Assembly (NCBI GenBank): GCA_033807695.1
Contig: CM066302.1
Span: forward strand, 1,550,001-1,614,000
DNA length: 64,000 nt
Source: Daedaleopsis sinensis
Lineage: Eukaryota; Basidiomycota; Agaricomycetes; Polyporales; Polyporaceae
Reading direction: 5' to 3'
The notes under the pieces were generated by a model that ran no database searches, was not told the DNA's origin, and worked only from the letters and a program-made list of their open reading frames with translations. Of this stretch, positions 1-12,307 are shown in pieces (within the stretch, counting starts at the first letter, position 1; the number at the start of each line of letters is the position of its first letter). The position numbers and the translations under genes were made by a program.

Positions 1-346
1 CCCCATCTTCTGCTTCAGCGCGGGGCTGCCGGGCGTCGGGAGATCAGAATCAGGTCGGTCAGCTTGCGCTCGCACATTCCCATTCCCATTCCCATTCCCC
101 AGGCAGTGGGACTGAAACCATCATGATACTCACACTCCGCCGATGTTCGGGTGGGGCAGCGCGGCCAGCTCGTCGATCAGCGCCGCGCTGCTCTGTGTGG
201 CCCTGATGTTGTTATTCTGTGGAAGGCGGGGCGCGTAGAGGTCAGTGCCATCATGATCGCACGGCGAGCCCTAACCACCGCTCACACACCTTTGCGAGAG
301 ACTGCAGCTCGGACCGCTTGAGCTGGGTGAGCACCTTCCTGTCCAT
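1..346 (-). CDS. SAP-motif (NuSAP-like) protein, 5' part only
   Basis: This is the N-terminus of a gene that runs off the left edge of the window. Exon 1 (290-346) encodes 19 residues starting MDRKVLTQLKRSELQSLAK. Exon 2 (134-216) continues NNIRATQSSAALIDELAALP, and exon 3 enters at position 25 and continues past base 1. Splice sites are GTGTGTGAG...CACAG and GTGAGT...GGCAG, and the phases match. Together the two exons form a SAP-like helix-turn-helix of the form LKRxxLQxLAKxxxIRAxxxSxxLIDEL, which resembles the N-terminal SAP motif of NuSAP more than the classical DNA-binding SAP box. SAP motifs usually bind nucleic acid or chromatin, so a nuclear role is inferred. Two other genes here (18852-20459 and 21410-23447) share the motif and the same exon-1 length. 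This copy has the most diverged second helix. The rest of the protein is not visible. Confidence 0.6.
74..97. repeat. (CATTCC)4 microsatellite in an intron
   Basis: Four tandem copies of CATTCC lie inside intron 2 of the partial SAP-motif gene. On the coding strand they read as GGAATG repeats just downstream of the donor. This is a simple-sequence repeat with no function evident. Confidence 0.85.
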
Positions 347-1302
347 TGTGGATGCAGAGCTGATGTACTTGTGCTGGGAGGATGGTGAGTGGGACGCAGG
401 AGAGTGGATGGCGGATGGTGGTCGACGTTCAACTCCAACTTCGCGGAGACAGGCGCTCCTGGTTACACGGACCGCTAGCGCGCACGGTTGGCTCGGAGGC
501 GTCCGACGCTCGTCACTCTCCGCCGCCATTCGCTACGGGGTCGGGACCTGGAGAGTCTCATCCGCTGTTGCGCGAGGATGCTCAACGGATATCGCCGACT
601 CGCGAGACTACTAGACGAATGTACGCCGTGCTGCTCGGCGCCACTCAGGATTTCGCCTCAAAACTTGAAGTCGAGACGAAGATGCGGCTGTGGTGCGACG
701 TAGAATGCAGAACGGATTGAGCCACGCTCGCTACATACAAGGACATTGTGCAGTGGGGGCCGCTTCGAAGATATCGGATTCGGTCAGTGCCCCCGCAGCG
801 TCTCAATTGATCGTGAGCACTTGACTGCAAGTCGTATTACGCCACCGGCCACACCTCTTGCGATAGCTGGGCACGCGTTTGGGGTGTTGGCGTGCGCTCT
901 CACTTTTGGTACACGGGAGATGATGTCGGAGCTCGAGGGTATGCGTTGATTCGGGAGGAGACAGAGCTGATATTAGCCACGAACACGGTATACTGTACAG
1001 GTACATAATAGGAGGGGCGATAACACCGAGAATTTTCGTAACGAAGGAAACTTCAATAATGATATTAGAAAGGCACGATGAGGGAGAAACGTTGGGCTGC
1101 TTGCTTGCGCGTGGAAGTTGGTGGCGCGAGCATATATGCAAACCAGTGGCACGACGACGGTGGATGTAGGTATCGGTCAATATGACAAGGGGTCGCGGAT
1201 GGCGCACCGCGGTTGGAAGGTAGAAGTGCGGACGCAGACAAGCGTGCTCTGCGCTGCAGACGAAAGTATGAGAAGGGGATAGAGGACCAAATGCGTTGAG
1301 CT
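347..1302. other. intergenic, nothing recognised
   Basis: About 950 bp separate the start of the partial SAP gene from the stop of the FunK1 kinase gene. Only short overlapping open frames are present. None has splice signals or a recognisable domain. The region presumably holds the upstream promoter of the SAP gene and the 3' end of the kinase gene. Confidence 0.5.
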
Positions 1303-3861
1303 TCAAGCTTTGCTTCGCTTGCGGTTGGAAGGTCCTGGGTCGTCGGTCATCGACCGCTTCTTGCAGCCCGTCGTCGACGTCGAGTCCTTCGGGACTGGGT
1401 CCTTCCGAGGAACAAAGCCGCCCTTCGGCCTCCTGTCTGGTACACGGTCCCGCTCCGGCCACTCGCTATCGGTGAGCACGTTGGTGAAGAGCTCGATGAT
1501 AGCGGCGTGGCTCTTCAGGTTCTGCACACGCTGCTCGTCGACGGCGTTGCCCTCTGAAGACGACTTCGTCGCGGAAGGCTCGCCCTTGTTCTTGTTGTCT
1601 TTTTTCTTCGGATCGAGGAGATGTGGGAACTTGAGGGACAGCTTGATGCCGTTCTTCTTGTCTACCTTCGTGCTCGACTGGTTGGCGCCATCCTTCGCGT
1701 ACAGAGCCTTGAACCAGAGGAGAAGTTCGTCGATGATCTGGTTAATAGGATGCTGATCATTGGTCTCGGCTTTGCTGGAGTCGGTAGAGGAAGAGGCGTT
1801 GTCTCCTGACGATCGCGCTCCTGACGGGGCTGGATCCGGCCAAGAGAACTTTAGGTTGACTCCAGCTGGGCTGTGATCACCATTATATGGGCGAACATCG
1901 ATGGTACCAGTCGACATAGCCGCGAGCTTAGAAAACCCGCAGCGATAGCCCGACTGATACGAGGAATAGGCGTCGAAGTAGTCGTGCAAGAACTGTCCGA
2001 CATCACCAGCGTCGAGGTTGGAGTCGAGGAACCGGACGGCGTAGTAGATGATGACATGGAAGAACGACTCGAGCTCGTCCTCGAGACCGATCTGCCGTTC
2101 AATGTCGTTGAGGGCGTGCGCTGACATGAACGGCCAAGTACCCTGCATGAGCGTTAGCGGGGTCGTATCGCAGTATGATTAATTAGTTGTAGTTTGAACT
2201 CACCGTCCTATCAGGCTGTCGCGCATCACGATAGGGCACGTCATATTTCTTCGACAACTCCCAGTCGTTGAGCATTCCAACCCAGTTCCCCAGCTCATCC
2301 TGGTACAACAAGATGTTACCTGCGCTGATATCTCTGTGGATTATCCCCGCTTTGTAGGCGTCTTCGTGAGCTAGAAAGTAGAGATTAGAAGACACGACGG
2401 TAGATAATGATGCGGTGACACTCACCTTGTAGACAACACAGTAGCGCAAGGATGAGGGAGCCCGAGCAGTCACCAAACTGGTCGAGAGGTTTGCCGACCT
2501 CTTTAACGACAAGACGGTAATGTTGGTGCCGCTTCAGAGGGCAGTCATCAGTGTTCTCGTCTGGACGACACTCCTTCCAGAAACTCCTCCAGTCCGTTAC
2601 TTGCTCGGGACCAGGTAGGTCTCCGTGGCAGACCAGCGTCGGCACGTAGCGGACCTTCTTCTTCTTCAGCTCCTTCAGGATCGACCCTTCTTGCTCGATC
2701 CCGGGATGATCGACACGCCAGGCGTCCTTGAGGTACACGAACTTATCGCCGACCTTGCCCTTGCCATCAACGGGGAGTGCGACGTAACCACGTGTGCCAC
2801 GACCCGCGACCCCCGGAGCGATGAAATGAGGCTTTCCGACTAGGAATCTGCGAGACCGTCCTCCACCGGCGGGGATCGCGAGCTGCCACCAAGGCCACTT
2901 GGGATCGAGGGAGCGCGAGAAAAGCTGCTGGGCGTTGTCGTCGCTCTCGACTTCACCCTTCTTCTGCATCTTGGTGTAGAGCGAGGTACCGGGCCGAATG
3001 CGAGTAGCTGTACAATCATGACCTCTTTCGACACTGCTCAGCTGGGCGTAGCGCGAAAGGAACTCGGTGAGCTTCCAGGTCTCGGTCTTGTAGTTGAACT
3101 TTGTAGTAGCGAAGATGGAGGAGCGGTCGAAGCGGATGATACGAGCATATTCGCCAAGGAAGATGATCATGAAGAAGAACGTGCGATGCTGGTACTGGAA
3201 GACGAACTCCGCGTAAGAGAGGATCTGACCGAATGTGTCCTTGCGTGAATCGACTGTCGGTTCATGGTCAGGCGAGTTGTCTTCGAAAGGATCGTCTTCA
3301 CGCGCGTGTAGTTTGCATTCCATCGGAATTTCGAGCTCAGCCCACTCGACGTGAGAGTAGGCATAGCCTTGACCGGTTTTAGGGACGTGGTCGTCGGGGT
3401 ACATTCCACCACCGACGGCCTGGTTAGTGGGGTCAGAGGGATCGGATTGGCTGGGAGTCGCGACGAAGGTGAAGCCAGGGCACAGCTTGGACTTGTTCAA
3501 TGCCTCGGGCTAGATTCATTGTGAGCACTGAGCTTCTGCGCAGAGACGAGATGTTTGGAGCACTAACCAGTGTGTCGTACATATCTCTCTCCCTCGACGG
3601 AGATGGGATGTTGATAAAGATTTTCCTTTTTGAAACACTCTTCTGCGCAGACCCAAAAAACTTGTTCATGAACTGCTTGTAGTCGAGGATGGAGATCTTG
3701 CGGCGCATGTTGAATCGCAGCTCGCCGGGGTAGGCCTGGAGGTCGAACTTCAAATTTGTATGCTCGGTATCTGAGCGGTAAGTTTTGGCGGGAGTGTCGC
3801 CGACAGGGAGTAATGGAGCAAAAGGCTTTGTGCTATCAGCGAATGAGACAGCGCGAGACAC
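1303..3861 (-). CDS. FunK1-type fungal protein kinase
   Basis: Four exons (3568-3861, 2426-3509, 2204-2370, 1303-2142) join in phase to give about 794 residues. The protein belongs to the Pkinase_fungal/FunK1 family, which is expanded in multicellular basidiomycetes. The N-terminal lobe region is long (about 460 residues). The catalytic loop HRDISAGNI lies at about 472-480, split from the upstream helix by intron 2. It is followed by NDWELSKK in the place of the canonical DFG; a DW(D/E)L form is normal for this family. The activation-segment motif RTGTWPFMSA is rebuilt across intron 3. The C-terminus is a low-complexity basic tail ending NRKRSKA, which may be a nuclear signal. FunK1 substrates are unknown, so activity is inferred from the motifs alone. 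The start at 3861 is the first ATG giving an uninterrupted reading; an upstream exon cannot be excluded. Confidence 0.88.
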
Positions 3862-4696
3862 GGTGATTGGAAAGGATGAAGGAGAAACATACCGGCAAGA
3901 TGCGCGTATTTATGCAGCAAGAACTGCTAACCAAGATGTCGCGTGTTCAACAAGGCAGTTGACAAGCACAGATATATTATTGTAGGCCAGATGAAGCGGT
4001 CGCGGGCTGGACTTGCCGGGGGCACAATGGGGGTGGTAGTGGATCGAGTTGAACGGAATCAACGTGGTAGGCGCCTGTAACGCGCGCAAGGACCAGTTCT
4101 GGATCACGTGTTCGGGTTCAGTCGGCGTACTTAGCCGGACGGGGAGAATACTGGGTGACAACGGAAGAAGAAAAGTCGGACGGTAGAGAACTCGGCGATC
4201 CGGACAGAGGGAGATGCTCGACGCCTTGATGTGCACGCACGAGTAACAAGAGTGAGAGACGCAACTTGAATACTACAAGTACTTACGCACACAGTGTACG
4301 AGGGACCCACATAGACTCAAATCCGTTCACTCCCGAGAGGGTAGAATAACAATCGACCATTGATTGAGGCAAAGCAGACTCGGAGTTGGCAGGAGGATCC
4401 AGGACAATGTTCCGCAGTGGTGATGGATGCGATAATCGAAGCTAGATAGGGTAATGTAAGCGCTAGATGACGTCATGCTCATGCAAACGCTGATCGATTT
4501 CATACGGTCTGCGACGTGTTGACATTCGACTCTAGATCGGTTGCTTGCACATGGTTGGTGATCAGCTCAATATTTCTCTAAGCTTTAAGCTTCAGGTACA
4601 TAGAGGCGCCTTCCAAGGAACCTGAGCTCCTCCTCGTCGGAGCAACACCACCGGCCACCGTCACAACGCGACGTCATATCTGTCAGTCAAAAGAAG
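3862..4696. other. divergent intergenic promoter region
   Basis: About 830 bp lie between the divergently transcribed kinase and metallothionein genes, so it should carry both promoters. AAGCTT palindromes occur near 4580. I could not assign a copper- or metal-response element with confidence. Confidence 0.4.
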
Positions 4697-4704
4697 TATA
4701 TAAG
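4697..4704 (+). promoter_or_regulatory. TATA box of the metallothionein gene
   Basis: TATATAAG lies 80 bp upstream of the metallothionein ATG at 4784, a spacing typical of a strongly inducible fungal promoter. Confidence 0.6.
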
Positions 4705-4783
4705 ACCGCATGATACTTTTGGGGTCGCCCATTTACTCTCTCCTGCTACCGTCATCGTCCTCTCAAAATCACTGCAAACATTA

Positions 4784-5107
4784 ATGGTCGATACTTGCAC
4801 CTGCCAGAACAACTGCGGGTAAGTCATCACACGAAAAGGCTGGTCGCAATCCAGAGACTGAAGGTTTTCACTAGGGCTTGTGGCCCCAGCGGCACCGGGT
4901 GCGCGTGCGCACAGGGCAAGTGCGAATGCAAGGACTGCCCCAACAATACTGCCCAGCAGTCGAACACCGTGAGTGACTAGTCCACTCGCCCGCGTCATCG
5001 CACACTAATGCCGACGTCGATGTCGCGGATAGTGTGGTTGCAACCACGCGGCGTCGTCTGAGTGCGCCTGCACCAAGGCAGGCAACAAATGCACCTGCGG
5101 GCAGTAG
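4784..5107 (+). CDS. metallothionein (copper/cadmium-type, 15 Cys in 67 aa)
   Basis: Three small exons (4784-4818, 4875-4968, 5033-5107) total 204 nt and encode 67 residues; all phases agree with GT-AG sites. Cysteines fall at 5, 7, 11, 14, 21, 23, 28, 30, 33, 44, 46, 54, 56, 63 and 65. They occur largely as CxC pairs, in two cysteine blocks separated by a short Asn/Gln-rich linker (about residues 35-43), and the chain ends KCTCGQ. There are no aromatic residues; a single His is at position 48. This is the standard make-up of a cytosolic metallothionein that chelates Cu(I), Cd or Zn as thiolate clusters. A TATA box lies 80 bp upstream. Because the coding sequence is short and split, simple ORF scans would miss it. 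Metal specificity cannot be read from the sequence. Confidence 0.9.
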
Positions 5108-5244
5108 CCGCTTCATCCTCGCATGAGCTGTACATATATGTGATCGAGAACCCGTGTAGTAGTAGCAATCCAGAGTACAATATGACTGAGAGCATCTCGT
5201 CCGGTGCATGTACAAATCGACCGCTCCATACACACCAGAGATCC

Positions 5245-8200
5245 TTAGGGCGTCACTAGTACCCATGCGTCATGCGTTCGCATGATGAGCCCCTCTTCCT
5301 TCTGGGCAACAGCCCCGTCCGCGCCGTCCTCACGCTCGCCCCGACCGTCCCAGCGGACATCGATAACCTTCACTTGGTCGCCCTCAGTCTGTGCGCCCTC
5401 GGCCGTGGGTCCTTGTCCCGCGCCCTGCTGCTGCCCGTTCGCGGCGATCTGCACCGCGCTCCGCCGGTCGAGCACTCTCACCCTGGGCACCTTGACCATC
5501 CCGCACTCGACCGCGATGAGGTTCCAGGTCACGCTCTCCTCCGCCCCCGGGAGGAGGATCGGGATGCGCCCGTGGCGCAGCCCGGCGACGACGAAGCCGT
5601 CGGCGGGGTCGACGTCGAGCTGCACAGTCACGTTCGCCGACCGCGTCGGGTGGCGATTGCGCACAGTGAGGCGTAAGGGTATAGGCGTGTGCAAGCGAGC
5701 GATGGTGGGAGCGTCGAGGAGCGCGATGAGACCGTCGGTCGGGGGACGGAGTGGCGGGAGGGGGAAGCGGGTAGTCGCGGGGGCACCGTAAGTGCCATCT
5801 GGATGAATCCTGCGCGGATGTCAAGACGAGTTACGTGAGGCATGGAGCATGAAACGAGTACACGACACGTACCTGCGCCAGGTCACCTCGTACTCGCCAG
5901 GTCCGGCAATTGGCTCCTCTGGATGCTCTTCGTCAGGGACGACGCTGATGCGACATCGATTGCAGAGTTCGTCGCCGGTTAGCCATTCTACGCACGAGCC
6001 CATCCGGTTAGACAATCGTGTCACAGAGAAGAGTCAACGCGACATACCTCCGCTCACGTCGTCCTTGTCGATGGAGCAGTCCATGACCTGCGCGAGCTCT
6101 CCGTCTTTCCTCTGCAGCACTACTTGCTCGACCACGAGGCCGGCCGCAGCGTGTATTGTGAATGTGCTGCTAACCAGCGCCTCCGAGGCCGCTGCCTCGT
6201 CCCGCTTACCACCCTCGAACGTCTGCAAGTCTGAGATCCCAGGCTGGGGACGCGTCGGTCGCCGGTATACGCTAGCGTGCTCGACCGTGATAGGTTCGAT
6301 TGCAGGGATCGAAAGCGTACGCAGAGTCTCAGTCCGGTCGATCGCCGGAGGAGAGACATGATCGGCGGTAATGGGAGAGGTGGGGGATGTGGGGGATGTG
6401 GGCTCGGAGGTAGGCGGAGTGGAGCTGGAAGATGATACCGATGGCGCGTGCGACTGGACAGAGATATCGACGATACGCTCGCCTGGCGCACCGGTGTTGT
6501 TTAGGTAGAGCTTCTTGAGGACGCTCACGCCAGGAGCAAGAATCCCGCAGGCGACGGTCTTGATGAGACTCGTGGAGCGCTGGTCGTCCATGGAGATATA
6601 GTTCACTGGCATTCGTGAGTTGGAGCTGTACTTGACGCAGGCGTGACTATGGATGTGATCGCACCTGTGTCCTCAAGCTCGGTAGGCTGGAGCAGCACGT
6701 CGATGACGAAGTCCAGCTCATGATCATCCTGGTTCGTCACGTTGATCTCGATGGGGAACTCTTCGCCTATGAACGCAGGGCCAGCGTGGTCGATGGCGAC
6801 TTGCACACGATGACTGCGATACTGCACGCGCACGCTTGAGTGGTCCTCCCTGCGCATGGGCACATACCGCGGTGGGGACACAGAACATAGCCACTTGGGT
6901 GCAGTGAGAGCGTGCTCGGGCAGCGAAGTGTTAGGAGCAATGGGCACTTCAATCCACCAGTCGCGTTCTTTGATTGTCAGAACCAGCTTGGAGACCTGTA
7001 CATGCGTCAGTCAGGACTCTTGACGATACAGTCTGCGACGTGACTCACGGAGACCTGCATGGGCAGACTTGATTTTACACTGCCTATGAGTGCAATGGTG
7101 GTCCCGGGACCCCATCGGAGAGCGCCTTGCACCTCTTTCGGTTCGGTCGGAGCGGGAGAAACAGCCAAGTCTCCTAGGTCAATCCTCTGTACCGCGGGGA
7201 TCTCAATGTCTGGATCAACTTGGGTGTGTCGCACGATGATGGGTGGGACGTCTGAGTTGAAATGGATGGCGAGGGACGTGAAAGGAACCGAGGACAGGGA
7301 GACATTGGATTGGGATGTGAGGAGGAGCTGAAATGGGGCCAGGTCGCCGACGTCAACCTTGGATTCCCAGAAGATGATGGAAGAGTCGACTTCAGAGACA
7401 TTGAATTAGCAATTTATCGTTTAATGAACCTCAGGTATACTTACGAATAGCCTTTGATTCGGATAAATCGACTACTAGCGGTTCTTCTGTGACTGAAGGC
7501 ACTGTGCTCTGGAGTGGGTATTAAGACATGTATCATTTGTTACACTCTTGCGAACGAACCTGCAGTACAGCGAGCAGGTCGTCCTGCAATGCATCCGGGT
7601 CATCTGTCGAAGAAGTCGCACCTGTCCATCATTGTCAATGTCATCTCAAGGATGCTGGTATAATCGTACGACAGACCATGTCCCAACATCTCGACCAGCA
7701 ATCGCACGCTCAGATCAACATCGCCCAGCTGCTGTGCGCATTTGTACCATTGCGACAGTAGAGGGTGCAAAAGCGACTCCCAGCTCTCGCGTCTGTAGGT
7801 CTTGGCTATGCGCTCAAAGAATCTAGCGATACACGGACAGGTAAGCATCTACAAACGTCACGGTCGGGCGTTGGCAAGACGGACGGACGTACCGTAGAGC
7901 CATGTCGAATTTGCCAGAGTCGTAATACGTCTGCGCGATGCGATACGCGATCCAAAGAGTCATCCGTCCAGGGTTCTGGGAGTTCTGCGGGCTCCATTTC
8001 TTGAACAGCTCGTAGGAACGCGTGTAGAGCTGCAGAATACGTCAATAAGGAACAGACAATAGGTATTGACGACTTGCCTCAAGCACGATCGTCAGGTGGT
8101 CGACCTTCTTCTCGTTGACAAACCCGGGAGAGCCCGTTTGGTGACTTTCGCTCTCTGATTCGAGCACGGCTAGATAGCGGTCCCGCCGCCGCTCGGTGCA

Positions 8201-9952
8201 CCGCGCTGCCATGTAGTAGTAGAATCCTGGATGTTGCAGCGCTTGGTTGGGATTGAGCCCGAGGACGCGCATCGCGTCCAAACCCATTTGTCCGGATTCC
8301 AGCGCTTGGGCAGCCATGAGCGCGGCAGAGGGTGCTGGGGCCGGATAGGAGGAGGGAATTTTGAGAGTCGACCGCGTGCCTTGTTCTAGAAGCTCAGCAA
8401 ATACACGGTGCCTGCGATCGGTTAGCTTGAGACTGTTGCGCACGCCTGACAGACCTACTGTCGCGCAAGCCAGCTCCATAGCTCAAATGTTTCTTCGCCG
8501 ATCCCCCAGCCGCGGGAGAAGTCGGTGAACTTGCGCATGTGGGCGTTCTGGTGCGAAAGAGCAAGCCCATGCTCGTTGTTGTACAGATACAGCTTGATAA
8601 CCTAGGTGTGTGCGGCTGTGCGTCAATGACTCGGCTCGAGTCTTGAGTTGAGGAACATAGGCCAGTCTAACCTTTACAGTTATGCAATCTGCAAGCACTT
8701 TGGCCTCCGCCCATCTCTTCGTTCGAGGAGGCAGGATCGCTGTCGACCCAAACATGATCATCAACGTTGCGTATGCATCCTGATAATGTCTAGACGGAGA
8801 TGAGCGAGCTGTCTACCCCAGAAGACACACGCGTACTTCAGGGCCACTTGATCCTCGGCTCTGAACTCTGCAAAGCATGCCATCTTGTACTCGTATCGAA
8901 CAGTCCATCCTTCGGGTCGAAGTGGGCGAGCTACACCCGCGCTAGCGAGAGGGGTGAGTGGTACTTGATACGAGTTCGCTTGTGAGTGACGGTTGCGTTT
9001 CCGCCGGACACGCTTCGAATGGTTCGTGTAGTATTCAATGGCCGGTTCATGTAACGCGTCTTGTAGGCTGTTCACAATACATTCGTACCGTCGTGACAAT
9101 AGTTACCTATGAGCACATACCTGCGGACGAAGTCGCCGATCTCGGCTTGCGAAACGGGGCTAAGGACGAAGAGGGCTGCACGGGGATCTAAACCACTCTG
9201 TCTGCGAATGTAGGTGAGTCGCGTATCCAGGCTTGGATCGTCTTCTTCTAGTGAGACACATATTCGCGCACAAGTGGAAGATTAGAATTCACCTAACATT
9301 CGTCTGCTCGCCATGAGGACGGCGGTCAACTTGATGTTCCGTTCGTTCGTGCTTTTCTTCCTGTGCGCGATCTCCGCCGCGAGTTCCGTGTCCCTTTTCT
9401 TCTCTTCCGCCTCCCTCTCTCGCTCGTCCTGCCCTGCCTGAAGAATGGGCGACTCGTATAATCGCATAAACACGACGAAGACGGATGGAACGAGAGCGGT
9501 ATGCTTCCTGATCCATATTGGTGCGATGAGACCGTCGGGGTGCAAAGGAGACGACGGAGTCAACGGGGAGATTGGGGAGTGAGAAGAGCTGTATTGAGGG
9601 TCTTCTGGACGCAGCATTTTCCGTGGCGGAAATGGGACGTCCTACGGTGTTGTTACACCCTGGGTGGGATCTGACGAGAGATAATGCGCACCTTATCGAC
9701 CAGAACGACCTGGAATGTCTTGGCCTTTTCAGGCTGCCATATGGCCACCTTGCGCTGCGAAAGAAGTGCGTCCCGTAGCCGCATAGCGAGGACATAGAAA
9801 GGGTCTTGTCGTGAGGACGCGGTTGGAGTAGTCGCGTTTGGGGTGTTCGGCGCGGGAGTCGATGGTGTATGTGGGGGGACTTGAACATCTAGTCCAGCAA
9901 CAAACATCACGGGTGCAAGCTGCACTAAGAGCTCTGGGGGGTAGGAGTTCAT
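5245..9952 (-). CDS. TRAPPC11: TRAPP complex subunit TRAPPC11 (foie gras/Gryzun)
   Basis: This long multi-exon gene encodes the TRAPPC11 homologue, a TRAPP III subunit acting in ER-to-Golgi traffic and autophagy. Exon 1 (9692-9952, 87 codons) begins MNSYPPELLVQLAPVMFVAG, the conserved opening of the fungal family, and joins in phase to DVPFPPRKM. The next exons carry a Lys/Glu-rich stretch and then SLQDALHEPAIEYYTNHSKR (about 8985-9050), typical of the foie-gras region. The alpha-solenoid continues through 8480-7600 (for example QALQHPGFYYYMAARC and LHPLLSQWYKCAQQLGD). The 3' exons (7400-5245) are beta-rich and form the Gryzun domain, ending HDAWVLVTP. I count at least a dozen exons, and not every junction was resolved. 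The gene is convergent with the metallothionein gene, with about 140 bp between their stops. Confidence 0.88.
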
Positions 9953-10731
9953 GGTCGATTATTCTTCACCCCGCACGGTCGACCTCTGTGATGTGAACTA
10001 TTCGGATGCGGTCGACTGTCCTGGTGCCTCGAGACTCCGTATGCCAGCACAGTAGCTCTAGCCCAGGAGTAGACCCGAAAACAGGCAAGCAGCAAGCTGA
10101 TACCAGACCAAGCAAGCGATAGAGAGGCAAGGACAGGTGAGGATGGAGAGCGTATGAGAGTTAACGTTAGAGCTTGAGCTTGAAGGCGCGATGATTCTAG
10201 TAACGCGCGCGGCGGCAAACCCCGGCCAATATGCATCGCTTCACTAGAGTCCTTGACAAGTCCTTGAACTCGCCTTCTCCTATTGATTCGTATCAAACGA
10301 CTCATGCCCAAGCTTACTCGCCCATGGATGCGTCATGAGTACACTGCATGAGTGTTTGTCTGCAGCTTGGACTGGTATTTCTCGACTGTCTTCATAGCTG
10401 AAGAGGCCGCTGTGCTCACTGTCATCCACCTGCATACAGTAGCTTACGGTCTGTGTTACAATCGACGTCTCGCGGCGCGAGGATCATCTTGCGAGGTCGT
10501 ACGACGCGAACGCTGTGGAGGTCAGTCTGCGCTTCTAAACTCACAAACTCACATCCTTGCTATAGCTCGAAACCTAGTAACGATACTTGATAATTGCTCG
10601 GTTCAGACTGACATCAGGATCGATTATGCATCTCGGATAATATGTAAAGTCCTAGGTAAGCTACAACCTAGCCGTCCTGGAATTGTCCATGTGAAACTAA
10701 TGCATTGTGCTTGGATATCGAGTGCGCTGCT
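9953..10731. other. intergenic, nothing recognised
   Basis: This is the TRAPPC11 upstream region. Short open frames on both strands show no domain or splice structure. Confidence 0.4.
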
Positions 10732-11363
10732 TTAGACGACCACGGGGTTCCAGAGCTGAAGGTGCTGGAGCACGTCGTTGCAAGCGGCGAGGGTGACCTG
10801 TCATCAAGGGGTCCAGGTCAGCATCACCGTGCGAGTGCATCTCTCCCATAAAATGGGACCAAGAAACGCACCGGAACGTTCTTGGCAGGCCTGCCCAGGG
10901 TGATGCAGTTGCCGTCAGCGTTGGAGATCGTCGCTGGGCTCTCGTTCACCGTCCAGAGTTGCTTCGGCGAGTCGGAGCAGTCCTCGAAGTAAAGCGTCTG
11001 AGTCGCAGTGCCGGGCTCGACTCCGTCCGCGGAGATACACCAGTCGCCATACGCCAATTGGCCAGGCGTGCCCGTGCCCTGGGTGGCGAAGATGGCCGTG
11101 ATGTCGTTGGAGGAGCCGTCACCAGGAGCAGTGACGATGAGGCTGGCTCCGGAGAATCCTCCTTCAGGGGAGAGCACGAGGCCGTCTCCTATGGAATAGC
11201 GAAGTCATCCGGTTAGTTGAATGCACAAGGGGAGATCAAGGAAACACAAATCACTCTGGGTGGTGAAGAAATGAGCAGCAGAGCCGGAAGGAACAAAGTC
11301 CGCGACGACGACGGGAATTGCGGCAACAATGGCGGAAGCAATGAGAGCGGAGAAGGATTTCAT
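10732..11363 (-). CDS. secreted ricin-B-type (beta-trefoil) lectin-like protein
   Basis: Three exons (11255-11363, 10872-11188, 10732-10797) total 492 nt and give 163 residues. The protein opens with a hydrophobic signal peptide, MKSFSALIASAIVAAIPVVVA, with probable cleavage after the Val/Ala-rich stretch. The mature part is about 140 residues, enough for a single beta-trefoil. It carries two QxW motifs, KQLWTV and LQLWNP, the hallmark of the ricin-B/CBM13 fold, plus paired cysteines (for example DWCISA...YFEDCS and GNCITLG). Proteins of this fold bind sugars, and a role at the cell surface or outside the cell is inferred. No catalytic domain is fused, so this is a lone carbohydrate-binding unit. 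A TATA box lies about 93 bp upstream. Ligand and specificity cannot be deduced. Confidence 0.78.
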
Positions 11364-11455
11364 GATGAACGTATGCGAGACTCAGCAGCGAGAGGGAGTA
11401 CTAGTGCGTTGGAAGAAGGTCGTGTAATGCGCCTACTAGCCTCAAGTCGGTGGTC

Positions 11456-11463
11456 TTTTTATA
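11456..11463 (-). promoter_or_regulatory. TATA box of the ricin-B-like gene
   Basis: On the minus strand this reads TATAAAAA, about 93 bp upstream of the ATG at 11363. The position and sequence suit a strongly expressed secreted protein gene. Confidence 0.55.
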
Positions 11464-12307
11464 CATTCGGACTAGACCACTGACCAGCCACTGACGCACG
11501 CTGCACAGGTCGCCATGCCGAGATGTCGTCGTTGATGCGCCGTCGGAATGATCGCGGACGCGATGCGCATCCAGTGCGCATCCCCTGGCCCACTTTCCAG
11601 GTCGAGACCCGCCAACTCGTTCACGCGGGGGCAGTCGACCGTCGACCCTGAGTCGACCAACCATCGAGTCCGACCAAGCCACGGTCGCCGACGCCGTCGA
11701 TGCGACTTCAAGGTCCAGCGACACGGTTTTGCCCTCGCCATCTGACCATTACTGGACTTCAAACTACACCCGGCCAATCCCGATTCGCTCCAGTCACCGT
11801 CTTCTATCCTCCGCCAACTCGAATAACACACTAGGCCACCTAGTCAGAGCTCGGCGCTCAGTGTTTGGACGTCCACCAGCTTTCTCCAGACCAGCTCCAG
11901 ACTGAGACACGTCCTCGATCAGCAGGCAACGGCCTCATTGCAGTGCCGATCCCGGATGTCACGGTAGACATTGCTCCCGCGTGCGCTACGTAAGTAGCCA
12001 GAGTACAACAGGCCGCAGACTTTGATACGTTTGCAGTACTTAGATCGCAATGCTCTTCGAATGGAGGCCTTGAGGTCTTGAGGACCGGTCACGAGCTGCC
12101 GTCGTAAGTATCTCTTGAGAACCGAGCTCCTCGCTAGAACCGTCTAGCCCGCGTTAAGTACGAATCAAATAGTATCGCGGAATCTTTAGAGATCCGATGT
12201 CGGACGACGGCGACATACTAATACAAGTCGCATTATCTGTTGCACATTTGTGACTTGTACGAACTTCAATTTCACGTATGAAGACGGGGGCGAATGAAAA
12301 ATTAAAC
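11464..12307. other. intergenic, nothing recognised
   Basis: This is upstream sequence of the ricin-B-like gene. A few open frames (for example on the minus strand around 11472-11831) overlap each other on both strands, without start context, splice sites or a domain. Confidence 0.4.
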
